DNA of 10,566 nucleotides, from the NCBI GenBank assembly GCA_003241215.1, contig QFOL01000123.1:1-10566 (forward strand), in the 5' to 3' direction. This DNA is from Agrobacterium fabrum. GTDB taxonomy: Bacteria; Pseudomonadota; Alphaproteobacteria; Rhizobiales; Rhizobiaceae. Made by a program: the position numbers and the translations under genes. Under the pieces are notes generated by a model. That model saw only the letters and a program-made list of their open reading frames with translations. It was not told the origin of the DNA and ran no database searches. Positions 1 through 6,740 of this stretch are shown here, piece after piece. Position 1 is the stretch's first letter. Each line of letters opens with the position of its first letter.

Positions 1-951
1 AAACCGTCTGACCTTGTCCTTATGGACCGCATCTTGCGATGCGCTGTCAGGGTATTCGAAATGCCCGGCGTCGAGGATGAAGATTTCATTAAATTTTGAT
101 TGCGGCAGCGCATTGGCCACCGCGAACTGGCAGGGCGGTGCTACCGCCGGGTCAAAAAGCGCGGGCGCAACCAGCATCGGCACTTTTATGCGGGCTGCGG
201 CACAGGCGGCGTCGAACAGACGCAGCGTCTCAAGCACATTGGCATGGGTCTTCTGGTAAGTCTGAACCGCATCCGCGCTGCCAACCGTCGGTAGCGTCAG
301 CCAGAACGGCCGGTGTCCGAATGTCGGGACCACCAGATGACCGCGGTCGATGCGCTTGTCGAAAGGGATGGCCAGAGCGCCGATGCCGCCGCCGAAACTG
401 ATGCCGCTATAACCCACCTGCCCTTCCAGCCAGGGATAAAGGGCGACAAGGGTGGAAACGGCGACCCACAGATCGTCGACGCAGCCGCTTATGATGTAAT
501 CGTCCTTGCTATCGATATTATAGAGAACATGAAGCGCCGGATCGGATGAAATCGGCGGACAGGCGCTGAGTGACAGGCCGCGAAAACATGGAAACAGCAC
601 GGCCGTTTCTTCCACCGGCACATCGAAATCCGGCTCCCCGCGCCCGCCATAACCATGACCGACAACGAGCCCGCGGCGCACCTGTCCCTCGCGCGGCAGA
701 AGCATCCAGCCGCCGATGCGAAAGCCGCCCGTGGAGGTGTAGCAGATATCGAGGACATGCCAGCGCGGGTGGCTGAGCCTGCTCTTGCGCAGCACCGGTC
801 TCGGATCGGTGGCGAAGGCGCGGCGATAACGTTTTTTCCAGAAATCATCGAAGCCCGGCGGCGCTTCGGGCGGGGCGATGGCCAGAAGCTGTTCGCGCTG
901 CATGCCATAGCTGGGATCGAAATCGAAAGGATGGGTTTTCGGAACACTCAT
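1..951 (-). CDS. Acetyl xylan esterase / cephalosporin-C deacetylase family hydrolase (AXE1), 3' end cut by window edge
   Basis: This is a serine hydrolase that probably removes acetyl groups from acetylated sugars or xylo-oligosaccharides. It has no signal peptide, so it should be cytoplasmic. The frame is open from the ATG at 951 to the window edge, giving 317 residues beginning MSVPKTHPFDF. AXE1 proteins are around 320 residues, so only a few C-terminal residues are missing. The nucleophile motif is GISFGG with Ser185. The probable acid is Asp267 in ALFDPA and the probable catalytic His is His297 in AGHFEY, a spacing like that of Bacillus acetyl xylan esterases. An N-terminal GHGYGGRGEP stretch would form the oxyanion region. 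No clear Shine-Dalgarno sequence precedes the ATG, yet the frame upstream offers no better start. It lies downstream of fructokinase in the same direction with a 124-bp gap, so it may have its own promoter. The true substrate is unknown. Confidence 0.85.
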   Translation of the reverse strand, partial: MSVPKTHPFDFDPSYGMQREQLLAIAPPEAPPGFDDFWKKRYRRAFATDPRPVLRKSRLSHPRWHVLDICYTSTGGFRIGGWMLLPREGQVRRGLVVGHGYGGRGEPDFDVPVEETAVLFPCFRGLSLSACPPISSDPALHVLYNIDSKDDYIISGCVDDLWVAVSTLVALYPWLEGQVGYSGISFGGGIGALAIPFDKRIDRGHLVVPTFGHRPFWLTLPTVGSADAVQTYQKTHANVLETLRLFDAACAAARIKVPMLVAPALFDPAVAPPCQFAVANALPQSKFNEIFILDAGHFEYPDSASQDAVHKDKVRRF

Positions 952-991
952 GCGATGCTTGTTTCGCGAAAAAACAGCGGACACAAGCTTG

Positions 992-1020
992 ATAATATCC
1001 AAATAACGGTTTTTTTCGGC
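992..1020 (-). promoter_or_regulatory. Weak promoter candidate for the AXE1-family gene
   Basis: The AT-rich part of the 124-bp gap contains TATTAT at 997-992 on the minus strand, a reasonable -10 box about 40 bp before the ATG at 951. The hexamer 17 bp upstream (GCCGAA, 1020-1015) is a poor -35 box. Support is therefore limited to AT content and position. Confidence 0.25.
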
Positions 1021-1038
1021 TTTTACGCCGGAGAGAGT

Positions 1039-1067
1039 GTTGAACCACCTTTTCACGATGGTTCAAC
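1039..1067 (-). terminator. Inverted repeat after fructokinase; possible terminator without U tract
   Basis: Two perfect 9-bp arms, GTTGAACCA (1039-1047) and TGGTTCAAC (1059-1067), flank an 11-nt loop and start 9 nt past the fructokinase stop. No T-run follows on the minus strand, so it is not a canonical intrinsic terminator. It could instead stabilise the transcript's 3' end, or be a protein-binding site upstream of the esterase gene: the arm centres are 20 bp apart, about two helical turns. Confidence 0.35.
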
Positions 1068-1075
1068 CGCACCCA

Positions 1076-2002
1076 TCACAAACCGATTTCATGCGCGAAG
1101 GGTGGATTTGCCCCGGCGCGTGAGACCGTGACGGCTGCCGCTTTTGCACCCAGCGCCAATGCTTTCCTGATCTGTTCTTCCGTCAGCGTCGCAACCTGCG
1201 CCTTGGTCAGAAGGCCCTGCATCTTCAGCGAAGCGAGGATGCCGGCATCGAAAGTATCGCCTGCGCCAACCGTATCGACCACTTCGACCCGCTCGGAGGC
1301 CACTTCCACCTTGAGATTGGCGGTGTAACCCACGGCACCCTTGGCGCCGCGGGTGACGACGACCAGTTTCGCGCCATGATGCAGCCAGTGGCGGGCAAGC
1401 GTATCCTCATCGCCTTCCAGACCGAACCAGGCAAGGTCCTCATCCGAGAATTTGACGATATCAGACATGGCCGCCATGCGGCGGATGCGGGCCATGTGGG
1501 ACTGCTTGTCCTTGATGAAACCAGGACGAATATTCGGATCGAGCGAGATGACGCGGCTTTCATGCTCGCGCGTCATCAGCGCCTCATAGGTGCTGCCGCA
1601 CGGTTCAGGAATAAGGCTGATCGCACCGAAATGCAGCGCCTCGCAATCGGCACCCAGTGCCGGAAGTTCCGCCTCGGTGATCATTCGGCCGGCGGTATTC
1701 TCGTCATAGAAGGCATAGGTCGCATGGCCATCCACCAGCTTCACGAAGGCGATGGTGGTCGGCCGCGACAGCGTCGCGCAATAGCTGAAATCGACATTGC
1801 TGGCGCGCAGGGTTTCCCGCAGGATATCGCCCATCATGTCATCGGAAAGACCGGTGAAGAAGGCGGCCGGCACGCCGAGACGTCCCAGCGCAATCGCCGT
1901 GTTGAAGACCGCTCCGCCTGCATAGGGGGCAAAACCCGCCTCACCCAGCGTCGTCTGCCGGGGCAGCATGTCAATCAGGGCTTCACCACAACACAGGATC
2001 AT
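1076..2002 (-). CDS. frk: Fructokinase, PfkB/ribokinase family
   Basis: This enzyme phosphorylates fructose, probably to fructose 6-phosphate, with ATP in the cytoplasm. The 308-residue protein begins MILCCGEALIDM. It has the N-terminal PfkB glycine motif (YAGGAVFNTAIALGRLG, about residues 27-43) and the C-terminal signature DTVGAGDTF, with catalytic base Asp249. The sequence SLDPNIRPGF in the middle is typical of fructokinases rather than ribokinases. The ATG at 2002 is chosen because GAGGAGG lies 6 nt upstream. An in-frame TTG at 2017 would overlap that ribosome-binding site and is rejected. It sits 100 bp downstream of pyrE on the same strand. Sugar specificity is inferred from overall similarity; another PfkB substrate is possible. 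Confidence 0.88.
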   Translation of the reverse strand: MILCCGEALIDMLPRQTTLGEAGFAPYAGGAVFNTAIALGRLGVPAAFFTGLSDDMMGDILRETLRASNVDFSYCATLSRPTTIAFVKLVDGHATYAFYDENTAGRMITEAELPALGADCEALHFGAISLIPEPCGSTYEALMTREHESRVISLDPNIRPGFIKDKQSHMARIRRMAAMSDIVKFSDEDLAWFGLEGDEDTLARHWLHHGAKLVVVTRGAKGAVGYTANLKVEVASERVEVVDTVGAGDTFDAGILASLKMQGLLTKAQVATLTEEQIRKALALGAKAAAVTVSRAGANPPFAHEIGL

Positions 2003-2037
2003 TACGGTCCTCCTCAAAACAGCAAATCAAATGGACT

Positions 2038-2049
2038 TAAATCGATTTA
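2038..2049. promoter_or_regulatory. Perfect 12-bp palindrome upstream of fructokinase, possible operator
   Basis: TAAATCGATTTA is a perfect palindrome centred about 41 bp upstream of the fructokinase ATG, between the pyrE 3' hairpin and the fructokinase ribosome-binding site. Sugar-kinase genes are often controlled by LacI-family repressors, which bind even palindromes with a central CG. Assignment to that family is inference. No convincing -35/-10 pair could be fixed around it. Confidence 0.35.
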
Positions 2050-2067
2050 GACGAAGATCGATCGGAA

Positions 2068-2092
2068 GGCCAGCCGCAAAACCGGGCTGGCC
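2068..2092 (-). terminator. Hairpin downstream of pyrE, weak terminator candidate
   Basis: Perfect 8-bp GC-rich arms GGCCAGCC (2068-2075) and GGCTGGCC (2085-2092) enclose a 9-nt loop beginning 10 nt after the pyrE stop. The minus strand continues with only TTCC, so termination may be incomplete and some readthrough into fructokinase is possible. Confidence 0.45.
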
Positions 2093-2102
2093 GCATCCGA
2101 AA

Positions 2103-2801
2103 TTAAGATTGCGGCAATTCGCTGACACCGCCGCGTTTTGCCGACCATGGCAGCGGATTATCGAGGAAGGCTTCGACCTCGGAGAGGGTCTTTTCGTCGA
2201 ACAGTTTTTCAGCCCGGGCAACGGCCAGAACATCGCGCCAGGTGGTCAAGTAATGCAGCTTGACATTGCCGTTGGCGAAGCGCGCTTCAGCCTCTTCGAA
2301 GATGCCGTAATAAAACAGCGCGATACCGTGATCCACGATGCCGCCCGCCGCACGGATGGCGTCGATGAAGGTGAACATCGAACCGCCGGCCGTCGTCAGA
2401 TCCTCGATGACGAGAACGCGTGCGCCTTCCGGCATATGGCCTTCGATCTGGGCGTTGCGGCCATGGCCTTTCGGCTTCTTGCGGCAATAGATCATCGGCA
2501 GGCCGAGACGTTCAGCAAGGAAAGCGGCGAAGGGAATGCCCGCCGTCTCACCGCCCGCCACACAGTCGAACTTCTCGAAACCGGCCTCGCGCATGACAGC
2601 CGCCGCCGCAAAATCCATCGCCGCCGAGCGGATGCGCGGGAAGGAGATGAGCTTGCGCATATCGATGTAAACCGGGCTCTTCATGCCCGAAGCGAAGGTA
2701 TAGGGGCTTTCGGAATTGAAGTGGACCGCCCTGATTTCCCACAACATCTTCGCAACCAGTTCCGCAACGACGGCGCGGTCAGTGAATGTGAAATGGTTCA
2801 T
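2103..2801 (-). CDS. pyrE: Orotate phosphoribosyltransferase
   Basis: PyrE transfers phosphoribose from PRPP to orotate to give orotidine 5'-phosphate, the fifth step of de novo UMP synthesis; it works as a cytoplasmic dimer. The 232-residue protein has the PRPP-binding loop [13 protein letters not shown] (residues 129-141, acidic pair E133-D134). It also has the mobile catalytic loop with lysines in [16 protein letters not shown] (about 107-122) and the N-terminal [12 protein letters not shown] segment. Its length fits rhizobial PyrE, which is longer than the E. coli enzyme. The start at 2801 ([10 protein letters not shown]) is chosen because AAGGAG lies 7 nt upstream. A frame open further upstream adds 22 unconserved residues across a hairpin and is rejected. 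A terminator lies between pyrC and this gene, so pyrE probably has its own promoter in 2802-2930. Confidence 0.95.
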   Translation of the reverse strand: MNHFTFTDRAVVAELVAKMLWEIRAVHFNSESPYTFASGMKSPVYIDMRKLISFPRIRSAAMDFAAAAVMREAGFEKFDCVAGGETAGIPFAAFLAERLGLPMIYCRKKPKGHGRNAQIEGHMPEGARVLVIEDLTTAGGSMFTFIDAIRAAGGIVDHGIALFYYGIFEEAEARFANGNVKLHYLTTWRDVLAVARAEKLFDEKTLSEVEAFLDNPLPWSAKRGGVSELPQS

Positions 2802-2833
2802 AGGCGTTCTCCTTTTCGGCCCTGGTTTATCGC

Positions 2834-2859
2834 TCCGAAAACCCGGATCGGTTTTCGGA
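2834..2859. repeat. Stable 10-bp hairpin in the pyrE leader
   Basis: Perfect arms TCCGAAAACC (2834-2843) and GGTTTTCGGA (2850-2859) enclose a 6-nt loop, 33 bp before the pyrE ATG. There is no U tract, so it is not an intrinsic attenuator of the E. coli pyrE type. The text resembles short intergenic palindromes with CCGAAAA / GGTTTTCGG cores that recur in rhizobial genomes. Membership of such a dispersed family is an inference from memory. No clear promoter could be placed in this leader. Confidence 0.5.
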
Positions 2860-2930
2860 AAGCACAACGTCTCGGTTCAGCATTGCAGGCATCCACAGGC
2901 AGCATCGAAGGCGAATGCCTGGGGACCATA

Positions 2931-2957
2931 ACAAAACCGCCGGCAGTGCCGGCGGTT
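2931..2957 (-). terminator. Rho-independent terminator of pyrC
   Basis: Perfect 10-bp arms AACCGCCGGC (2935-2944) and GCCGGCGGTT (2948-2957) enclose a 3-nt loop starting 9 nt past the pyrC stop. The minus strand continues TTGTTAT, so the U-rich tail reads TTTTGTTAT including the end of the stem. This separates pyrC from pyrE transcriptionally. Confidence 0.8.
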
Positions 2958-2966
2958 ACTAAAAAA

Positions 2967-4004
2967 TCAACTTACATCCCAATGGAGCGGGAACATCGGA
3001 TCGAATACGGTGACCGGCCCGGCGCCCGTCTCGATTTTTTCAGGAAAGGCCACCGCTTCCTCGCGCTTGACCAGCGTGATGGTCTCCTCGTTCGGCGCAA
3101 GACCGTACCAGGCCGGGCCGTGGAGCGATGCGAAGGCTTCCAGCCTGTCGAGGGCGTTTTCATCCTCGAAGACATGGGCAAGGCAGCTCATGGTGTTGAT
3201 CGAGGTATAGATGCCAGCGCAGCCGCAGGCGCATTCCTTGGCAGGGTCGACATGCGGGGCGGAATCCGTGCCGAGGAAGAAGCGTGCATCGCCCGAAGTC
3301 GCGGCCGCCCGCAGCGCCAGCCGGTGTTCCTCGCGCTTGGCGACTGGCAGGCAATAATAATGCGGCTTGATACCGCCAACGAGAATGGCGTTGCGGTTGA
3401 TGATGAGATGGTGGGTGGTGATGGAGCCGGCGAGGTTGGCTTTGGACGACTTGATATAGTCCACGCCGTCGCGGGTGGTGATGTGCTCCATCGTCACCTT
3501 GAGTTCCGGCAGGCGCTGGCGCAGAGGCTCCAGAACCGTATCGATGAACACTTTCTCGCGGTCGAAAATATCGACTTCCGGCGTCGTCACCTCACCATGC
3601 ACGCAGAGCGGCAGGCCGATCTTCGCCATGCGCTCCAGAACCGGCATGGCCTTGTTGAAATCGCGCACACCGCCATGGGAATTGGTGGTCGCACCGGCCG
3701 GGTAGAGCTTTACGGCGGTGATGAGACCGCTTTTTTTGCCCTCTTCCACATCGTCGGCCTGCGTGTCCTCGGTCAGATAGAGGGTCATCAGCGGCTCGAA
3801 ACGGTCACCCGCAGGAATGGCCTTGACGATGCGTTCGCGATAGGCGCGGGCATCGGCCGTGGTGACGACCGGCGGCACCAGGTTCGGCATGATGATGGCG
3901 CGGGCGAAATGGCGGCTCGTATCCCCGATCACCCCTTCCAGCATTGCCCCATCACGCAGGTGCAGGTGCCAGTCATCAGGGCGGCGCAGGGTGAGCGACT
4001 TCAT
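2967..4004 (-). CDS. pyrC: Dihydroorotase, class II
   Basis: PyrC cyclises N-carbamoyl-L-aspartate to L-dihydroorotate, the third step of de novo pyrimidine synthesis, using a binuclear zinc centre in the cytoplasm. The 345-residue protein shows every metal ligand of the E. coli-type enzyme. These are His13 and His15 in [10 protein letters not shown], the lysine to be carboxylated Lys99 in AVKLYPAG, His136 in CVHGE, His174 in MEHITT and Asp247 in LGTDSAPH. The constant offset of three from E. coli numbering supports the chosen start. The ATG at 4004 ([12 protein letters not shown]) has GAGG 7 nt upstream. The alternative ATG at 4022 would add six residues but has no ribosome-binding site. It lies between two terminators, so it is probably a single-gene transcript. 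I could not place its promoter, which should fall in about 4010-4063. Confidence 0.95.
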   Translation of the reverse strand: MKSLTLRRPDDWHLHLRDGAMLEGVIGDTSRHFARAIIMPNLVPPVVTTADARAYRERIVKAIPAGDRFEPLMTLYLTEDTQADDVEEGKKSGLITAVKLYPAGATTNSHGGVRDFNKAMPVLERMAKIGLPLCVHGEVTTPEVDIFDREKVFIDTVLEPLRQRLPELKVTMEHITTRDGVDYIKSSKANLAGSITTHHLIINRNAILVGGIKPHYYCLPVAKREEHRLALRAAATSGDARFFLGTDSAPHVDPAKECACGCAGIYTSINTMSCLAHVFEDENALDRLEAFASLHGPAWYGLAPNEETITLVKREEAVAFPEKIETGAGPVTVFDPMFPLHWDVS

Positions 4005-4060
4005 CGGGATACCTCGGAGCATGACGGAATTGGCGCCCGCTTAGCATCTTTTGCCGCGGG

Positions 4061-4092
4061 AAAACAGCCGCCAAAGTTCATCGGGCGGCTGT
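4061..4092 (-). terminator. Terminator after the proline-racemase-family gene
   Basis: Perfect 9-bp arms ACAGCCGCC (4064-4072) and GGCGGCTGT (4084-4092) enclose an 11-nt loop 25 nt past the stop of the upstream gene. On the minus strand the hairpin continues TTTCCC, so four T's are counted from the stem's last base. On the plus strand an eight-T run follows a few bases later, so it could also stop antisense transcription. Confidence 0.65.
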
Positions 4093-4117
4093 AAATGTCT
4101 TTTTTTTGAAGCACGCT

Positions 4118-5155
4118 TCAGATGTTGCCCGCTTCCGGACCCCAGACATCGGTCATGGCGAAACCATCGGCCAGGGGATCGAAGGGATCGAGACCCACCT
4201 GATGCAGACCGAAGGTGAAGCCACGCCCGGCAATGGTGGGAATGACGGCCGGACGGCCCGCCACTTCGGTAACGGCGGAAAGGCCGACATCGAATTCCGA
4301 ACCGATGATCGAGCGGGATTTATACTCGTCTCCCACCTTCACCTTGCCGCGCGCATAAAGCGTGGCGAGATTGGCGGAATTGCCGGTTCCGCAGGGCGAG
4401 CGATCCGCCCGGCCCGGCCACATGGTGGTGCAGGTGCGGATGGAACCATCCGCATCCATATCGCGAAACATCACATAGGCCACACCCGATATGGCGGGGA
4501 TTTCCGGATGGACGACGGTCATTTCGCGGTTGACCAGATCTTTCAGAATCATGCCAGCCGCGACCAGCTTCGCAGCATTGGCCTTTTCGATCGTCAGGCC
4601 GATCTGGCGGACATCGACCAGCGCATAAAAGATGCCGCCGTAGGAGATATCCATGGTCACCCTGCCCCATTCGGGCGTGTCGATGCTGACATCCAGCTCA
4701 TGCACGAAGGACGGCACCATGGTCAGCTTGACCTTTTCGCAGCGCCCGTCGCGGCAAGTGGCCGTGGCCCTGACCAGACCGGCGGCCGTTTCGAGGATGA
4801 CAACTGTCTCCGGCTCCTGCATTTCCACCATGCCGCTTTCCAGAAGCGCGGTCGTGGCGCAGATGGAATTCGAGCCCGAGCTGGCATGCGCCTGATCGGG
4901 CTGGAGAATAACGAAAGCAGCATGTGCATCCGGGTGCTTCGGCGGCAGGAGAAGATTGACCGAGCCCATCGGCGTGCCACGCGGCTCCAGCGTCAGGAAG
5001 CGGCGCAGCGCCTCGCCCTGGCGGTCCGTATTCATCCAGTGAAGCTGCTCGGCCACCGTATTGCCCGGAATTTTCGGCGCGCCGCCGGTGACGACACGGC
5101 CGATTTCGCCTTCGCAATGAACATCGAGAAGCTGGAGGGTGCGTTTCCAACGCAT
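4118..5155 (-). CDS. Proline racemase family protein: hydroxyproline 2-epimerase or trans-3-hydroxyproline dehydratase (Ser/Cys type)
   Basis: Members of this family epimerise proline or 4-hydroxyproline at C2, or dehydrate trans-3-hydroxy-L-proline. This is the entry of hydroxyproline, abundant in plant cell walls and collagen, into catabolism. The 345-residue protein has the family's two active-site motifs. The first, HASSGSNSI, carries Ser93 where racemases have the first Cys of MCGH, and Ser95 replaces the usual His. The second, DRSPCGTGNSA, keeps Cys255. Loss of the first Cys argues against simple proline racemase. The family contains epimerases and dehydratases that differ in this residue pair, and I cannot settle which this is. 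The ATG at 5155 is preceded by GGAG at 9 nt spacing. The gene stands alone with its own promoter and terminator, and no hydroxyproline oxidase, deaminase or transporter adjoins it within the window. Confidence 0.85.
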   Translation of the reverse strand: MRWKRTLQLLDVHCEGEIGRVVTGGAPKIPGNTVAEQLHWMNTDRQGEALRRFLTLEPRGTPMGSVNLLLPPKHPDAHAAFVILQPDQAHASSGSNSICATTALLESGMVEMQEPETVVILETAAGLVRATATCRDGRCEKVKLTMVPSFVHELDVSIDTPEWGRVTMDISYGGIFYALVDVRQIGLTIEKANAAKLVAAGMILKDLVNREMTVVHPEIPAISGVAYVMFRDMDADGSIRTCTTMWPGRADRSPCGTGNSANLATLYARGKVKVGDEYKSRSIIGSEFDVGLSAVTEVAGRPAVIPTIAGRGFTFGLHQVGLDPFDPLADGFAMTDVWGPEAGNI

Positions 5156-5193
5156 GGGATCTTACTCCGGAAATTGGGTTGCTCGCCGGAACC

Positions 5194-5224
5194 ATATAGA
5201 TAAAAATACAAGCTGTATACAAAT
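5194..5224 (-). promoter_or_regulatory. Promoter and overlapping GntR-type operator of the racemase-family gene
   Basis: On the minus strand TTGTAT (5222-5217) and CTATAT (5199-5194) are separated by exactly 17 bp. CTATAT matches the -10 box described for rhizobial sigma-70 promoters. The expected start site near 5187 gives a leader of about 32 nt. The perfect 8-bp palindrome TGTATACA (5214-5221) overlaps the -35 box, and a further TTGTAT half-site follows at 5211-5206. TTGTATACAA-like palindromes are typical operators of the FadR/FCD branch of GntR regulators, which often control amino- and hydroxy-acid catabolism. The regulator itself is not in the window, so its identity is inference. Confidence 0.55.
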
Positions 5225-5227
5225 CTG

Positions 5228-6550
5228 TCAGCGATTACGGCATTCCGTGCGGTTGCGGTTGGCGGCGGCGCTGCAGTTCAGTTTCGAGGGCTGAAGAGCC
5301 TCGTCATCAACAACCGCACCAGCCGTATCGCCCACCGATCCGACGGTGTTTTCCATGGAGCGGCCGAGCCGTTCCATCTGCCGGCCGTAATTTTCCCGCG
5401 TGCGCGGGTCAAACACCGCAATCGGTGCGCTGACGACGACGCTAGCAGCCGTTCCGACGGTTTGCGCAGCGCCTATGCTGACCGCACCCAGAGCCTCACC
5501 CAGACCGACATCGGAATCCGTCACTGTCTGTCCGGCGATGAGGCGATCGCCGATAAGCCGGACGACTTCCGGGCTTTCGGCAAATTTGCCATGATTCAGG
5601 CGGTCGCCGGATTGCAGCTTGGTGAGATCGAGCACAGTGATGCCGGCTTTTTCCAGCTCGCTGCGATAGGGTTCGACGGACGGGTCGATCTGGCCGAGGC
5701 GATCGACATTGCCGGAAATGCGGCGTGACAGGCTGAGCGCCCGGTCGTCCTGCGAAACGAAGAGGGTGAATTTTGGCGGCGTCTTGCCGAGGCTTGCAAA
5801 CTGCCGGCCGAACACGTCCACATCGAGATCCGGCGCAGCCAGGATGACATTGCTGATCTTCGGATCGACGCGGCCATTGCGAATGGCCATCTGGCGCAGC
5901 GCCTCCACCGCAAGCCAGGTGCCCATGGAGTGGGCCATGACGGTGACCTCACCAATGGACTTGTCCCTGGCGAGACGCGTCAGCATCTCCTCCAGCGCAT
6001 CACGGGAGTAGTTGGTGCTTTCCTTGTCGTAATTATAGTCGAAAATGCTCGCCCGGGACGGCCAGGTGAAAACGACCGGGACGACATCCGTGCCGGAATC
6101 ATGGACGATCTGGGCGAAGCGATAAACCGATTCCTCGTAGCGGTTGTTGAACCCGTGCACGAAAACCAGCACACGGCGGTCCTTCTGGATATGTCTGCCG
6201 ATCCAGCTTCTGGTCTCCGCCTCGGACCGAATTGGCTCCACCGCCACCGTGGTGAAATCCTTCAGCGGGTTCGGCGGCAGTTTTTTCGGCCATTGCACCT
6301 GCCCGACCTTGCGATTGGCATCGGGAGGAATGGACACGGTGACTGCGTCCACCTTCAGACCCGTTCCACGTTCGCCGCCGAACAGCACGGCGGTATTTTC
6401 CGATGGCGCGCGGGTGGTGGCGACGAGAAGATTGACCGGCGTTGTACCCGCCACAGTCTGCCCCGTTGGCGTCATGACCCCGATAGGCCGCCCCCCGCAG
6501 CTGGCAAGCACGGCGACAATGGCGATCATGGCCACGAAGCGAATGGGCAT
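5228..6550 (-). CDS. Lipoprotein with alpha/beta-hydrolase (DUF900-type) domain
   Basis: This is a predicted membrane-anchored esterase or lipase-like hydrolase; the substrate is unknown. The N-terminus MPIRFVAMIAIVAVLASC is a lipoprotein signal peptide with lipobox LASC and lipidated Cys18. A low-complexity linker leads to the hydrolase core. Its hallmarks are VHGFNN (131-136, oxyanion region), FTWPSRA (161-167) and the nucleophile elbow AHSMG with Ser208. Probable acid candidates lie in AAPDLDVD (239-245) or SQDD (266-269), and His320 in LNHGKF is the likely base. After the domain comes a Gly/Ala-rich hydrophobic stretch (about 350-380) and a polar tail with two cysteines. The ATG at 6550 is chosen; the GTG at 6553 directly before it is closer to the AGGAG ribosome-binding site and would add one residue. 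No terminator is visible before the next gene 72 bp on. Confidence 0.82.
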   Translation of the reverse strand: MPIRFVAMIAIVAVLASCGGRPIGVMTPTGQTVAGTTPVNLLVATTRAPSENTAVLFGGERGTGLKVDAVTVSIPPDANRKVGQVQWPKKLPPNPLKDFTTVAVEPIRSEAETRSWIGRHIQKDRRVLVFVHGFNNRYEESVYRFAQIVHDSGTDVVPVVFTWPSRASIFDYNYDKESTNYSRDALEEMLTRLARDKSIGEVTVMAHSMGTWLAVEALRQMAIRNGRVDPKISNVILAAPDLDVDVFGRQFASLGKTPPKFTLFVSQDDRALSLSRRISGNVDRLGQIDPSVEPYRSELEKAGITVLDLTKLQSGDRLNHGKFAESPEVVRLIGDRLIAGQTVTDSDVGLGEALGAVSIGAAQTVGTAASVVVSAPIAVFDPRTRENYGRQMERLGRSMENTVGSVGDTAGAVVDDEALQPSKLNCSAAANRNRTECRNR

Positions 6551-6575
6551 CACATCACTCTCCTACAACCCAGGG

Positions 6576-6594
6576 GCAGCCGGAAAGCAGCCGG
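6576..6594. repeat. Short direct repeat GCAGCCGG x2 upstream of the lipoprotein gene
   Basis: GCAGCCGG occurs at 6576-6583 and 6587-6594, an 11-bp period or one helical turn, just upstream of the lipoprotein ribosome-binding site. It could be a regulator site or chance in GC-rich DNA. Confidence 0.3.
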
Positions 6595-6652
6595 GGGGAG
6601 AGGATTTTCTACCGGAGGCGGAACTGCCGCGCCAGCAACCTGAGCACAGTAC

Positions 6653-6680
6653 AGGATAATTTCCGCCCCGGTGTGTCCAA
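6653..6680 (-). promoter_or_regulatory. Possible promoter of the lipoprotein gene
   Basis: TTGGAC (6680-6675) and TATCCT (6658-6653) on the minus strand are 16 bp apart, in the 190-bp gap after the CoA transferase gene. Each hexamer matches the sigma-70 consensus only partly. No terminator hairpin was seen after the CoA transferase stop, so readthrough is also possible. Confidence 0.3.
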
Positions 6681-6740
6681 ACAGACCCAATTACAGGTGA
6701 ATCGGCGAGACCCTCAGCAACGCATCCGTAAACGGCGGCC

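Noticed and set aside
489..947. A 152-codon minus-strand frame overlapping the esterase gene
   Set aside because: It is out of frame with the AXE1-family protein, which holds the conserved nucleophile and triad residues and runs to the window edge.
2802..2867. A 22-residue N-terminal extension of PyrE
   Set aside because: It runs through the leader hairpin, resembles nothing in the family, and lies upstream of a good AAGGAG site serving the ATG at 2801.
2103..4004. A pyrC-pyrE operon
   Set aside because: They are adjacent and codirectional, but a canonical hairpin with U-rich tail follows pyrC and 165 bp separate the two coding regions, so separate transcripts are more likely.
1968..4094. 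A 708-codon plus-strand open frame running opposite fructokinase, pyrE and pyrC
   Set aside because: It crosses several intergenic regions and terminators, shows no recognisable domain, and is opposed by three clearly conserved genes. Long antisense frames are common in GC-rich genomes.
4106..5203. A 365-codon plus-strand open frame opposite the racemase-family gene
   Set aside because: It is almost exactly the antisense shadow of a conserved gene, is rich in Arg, His and Gly, and has no recognisable motif.
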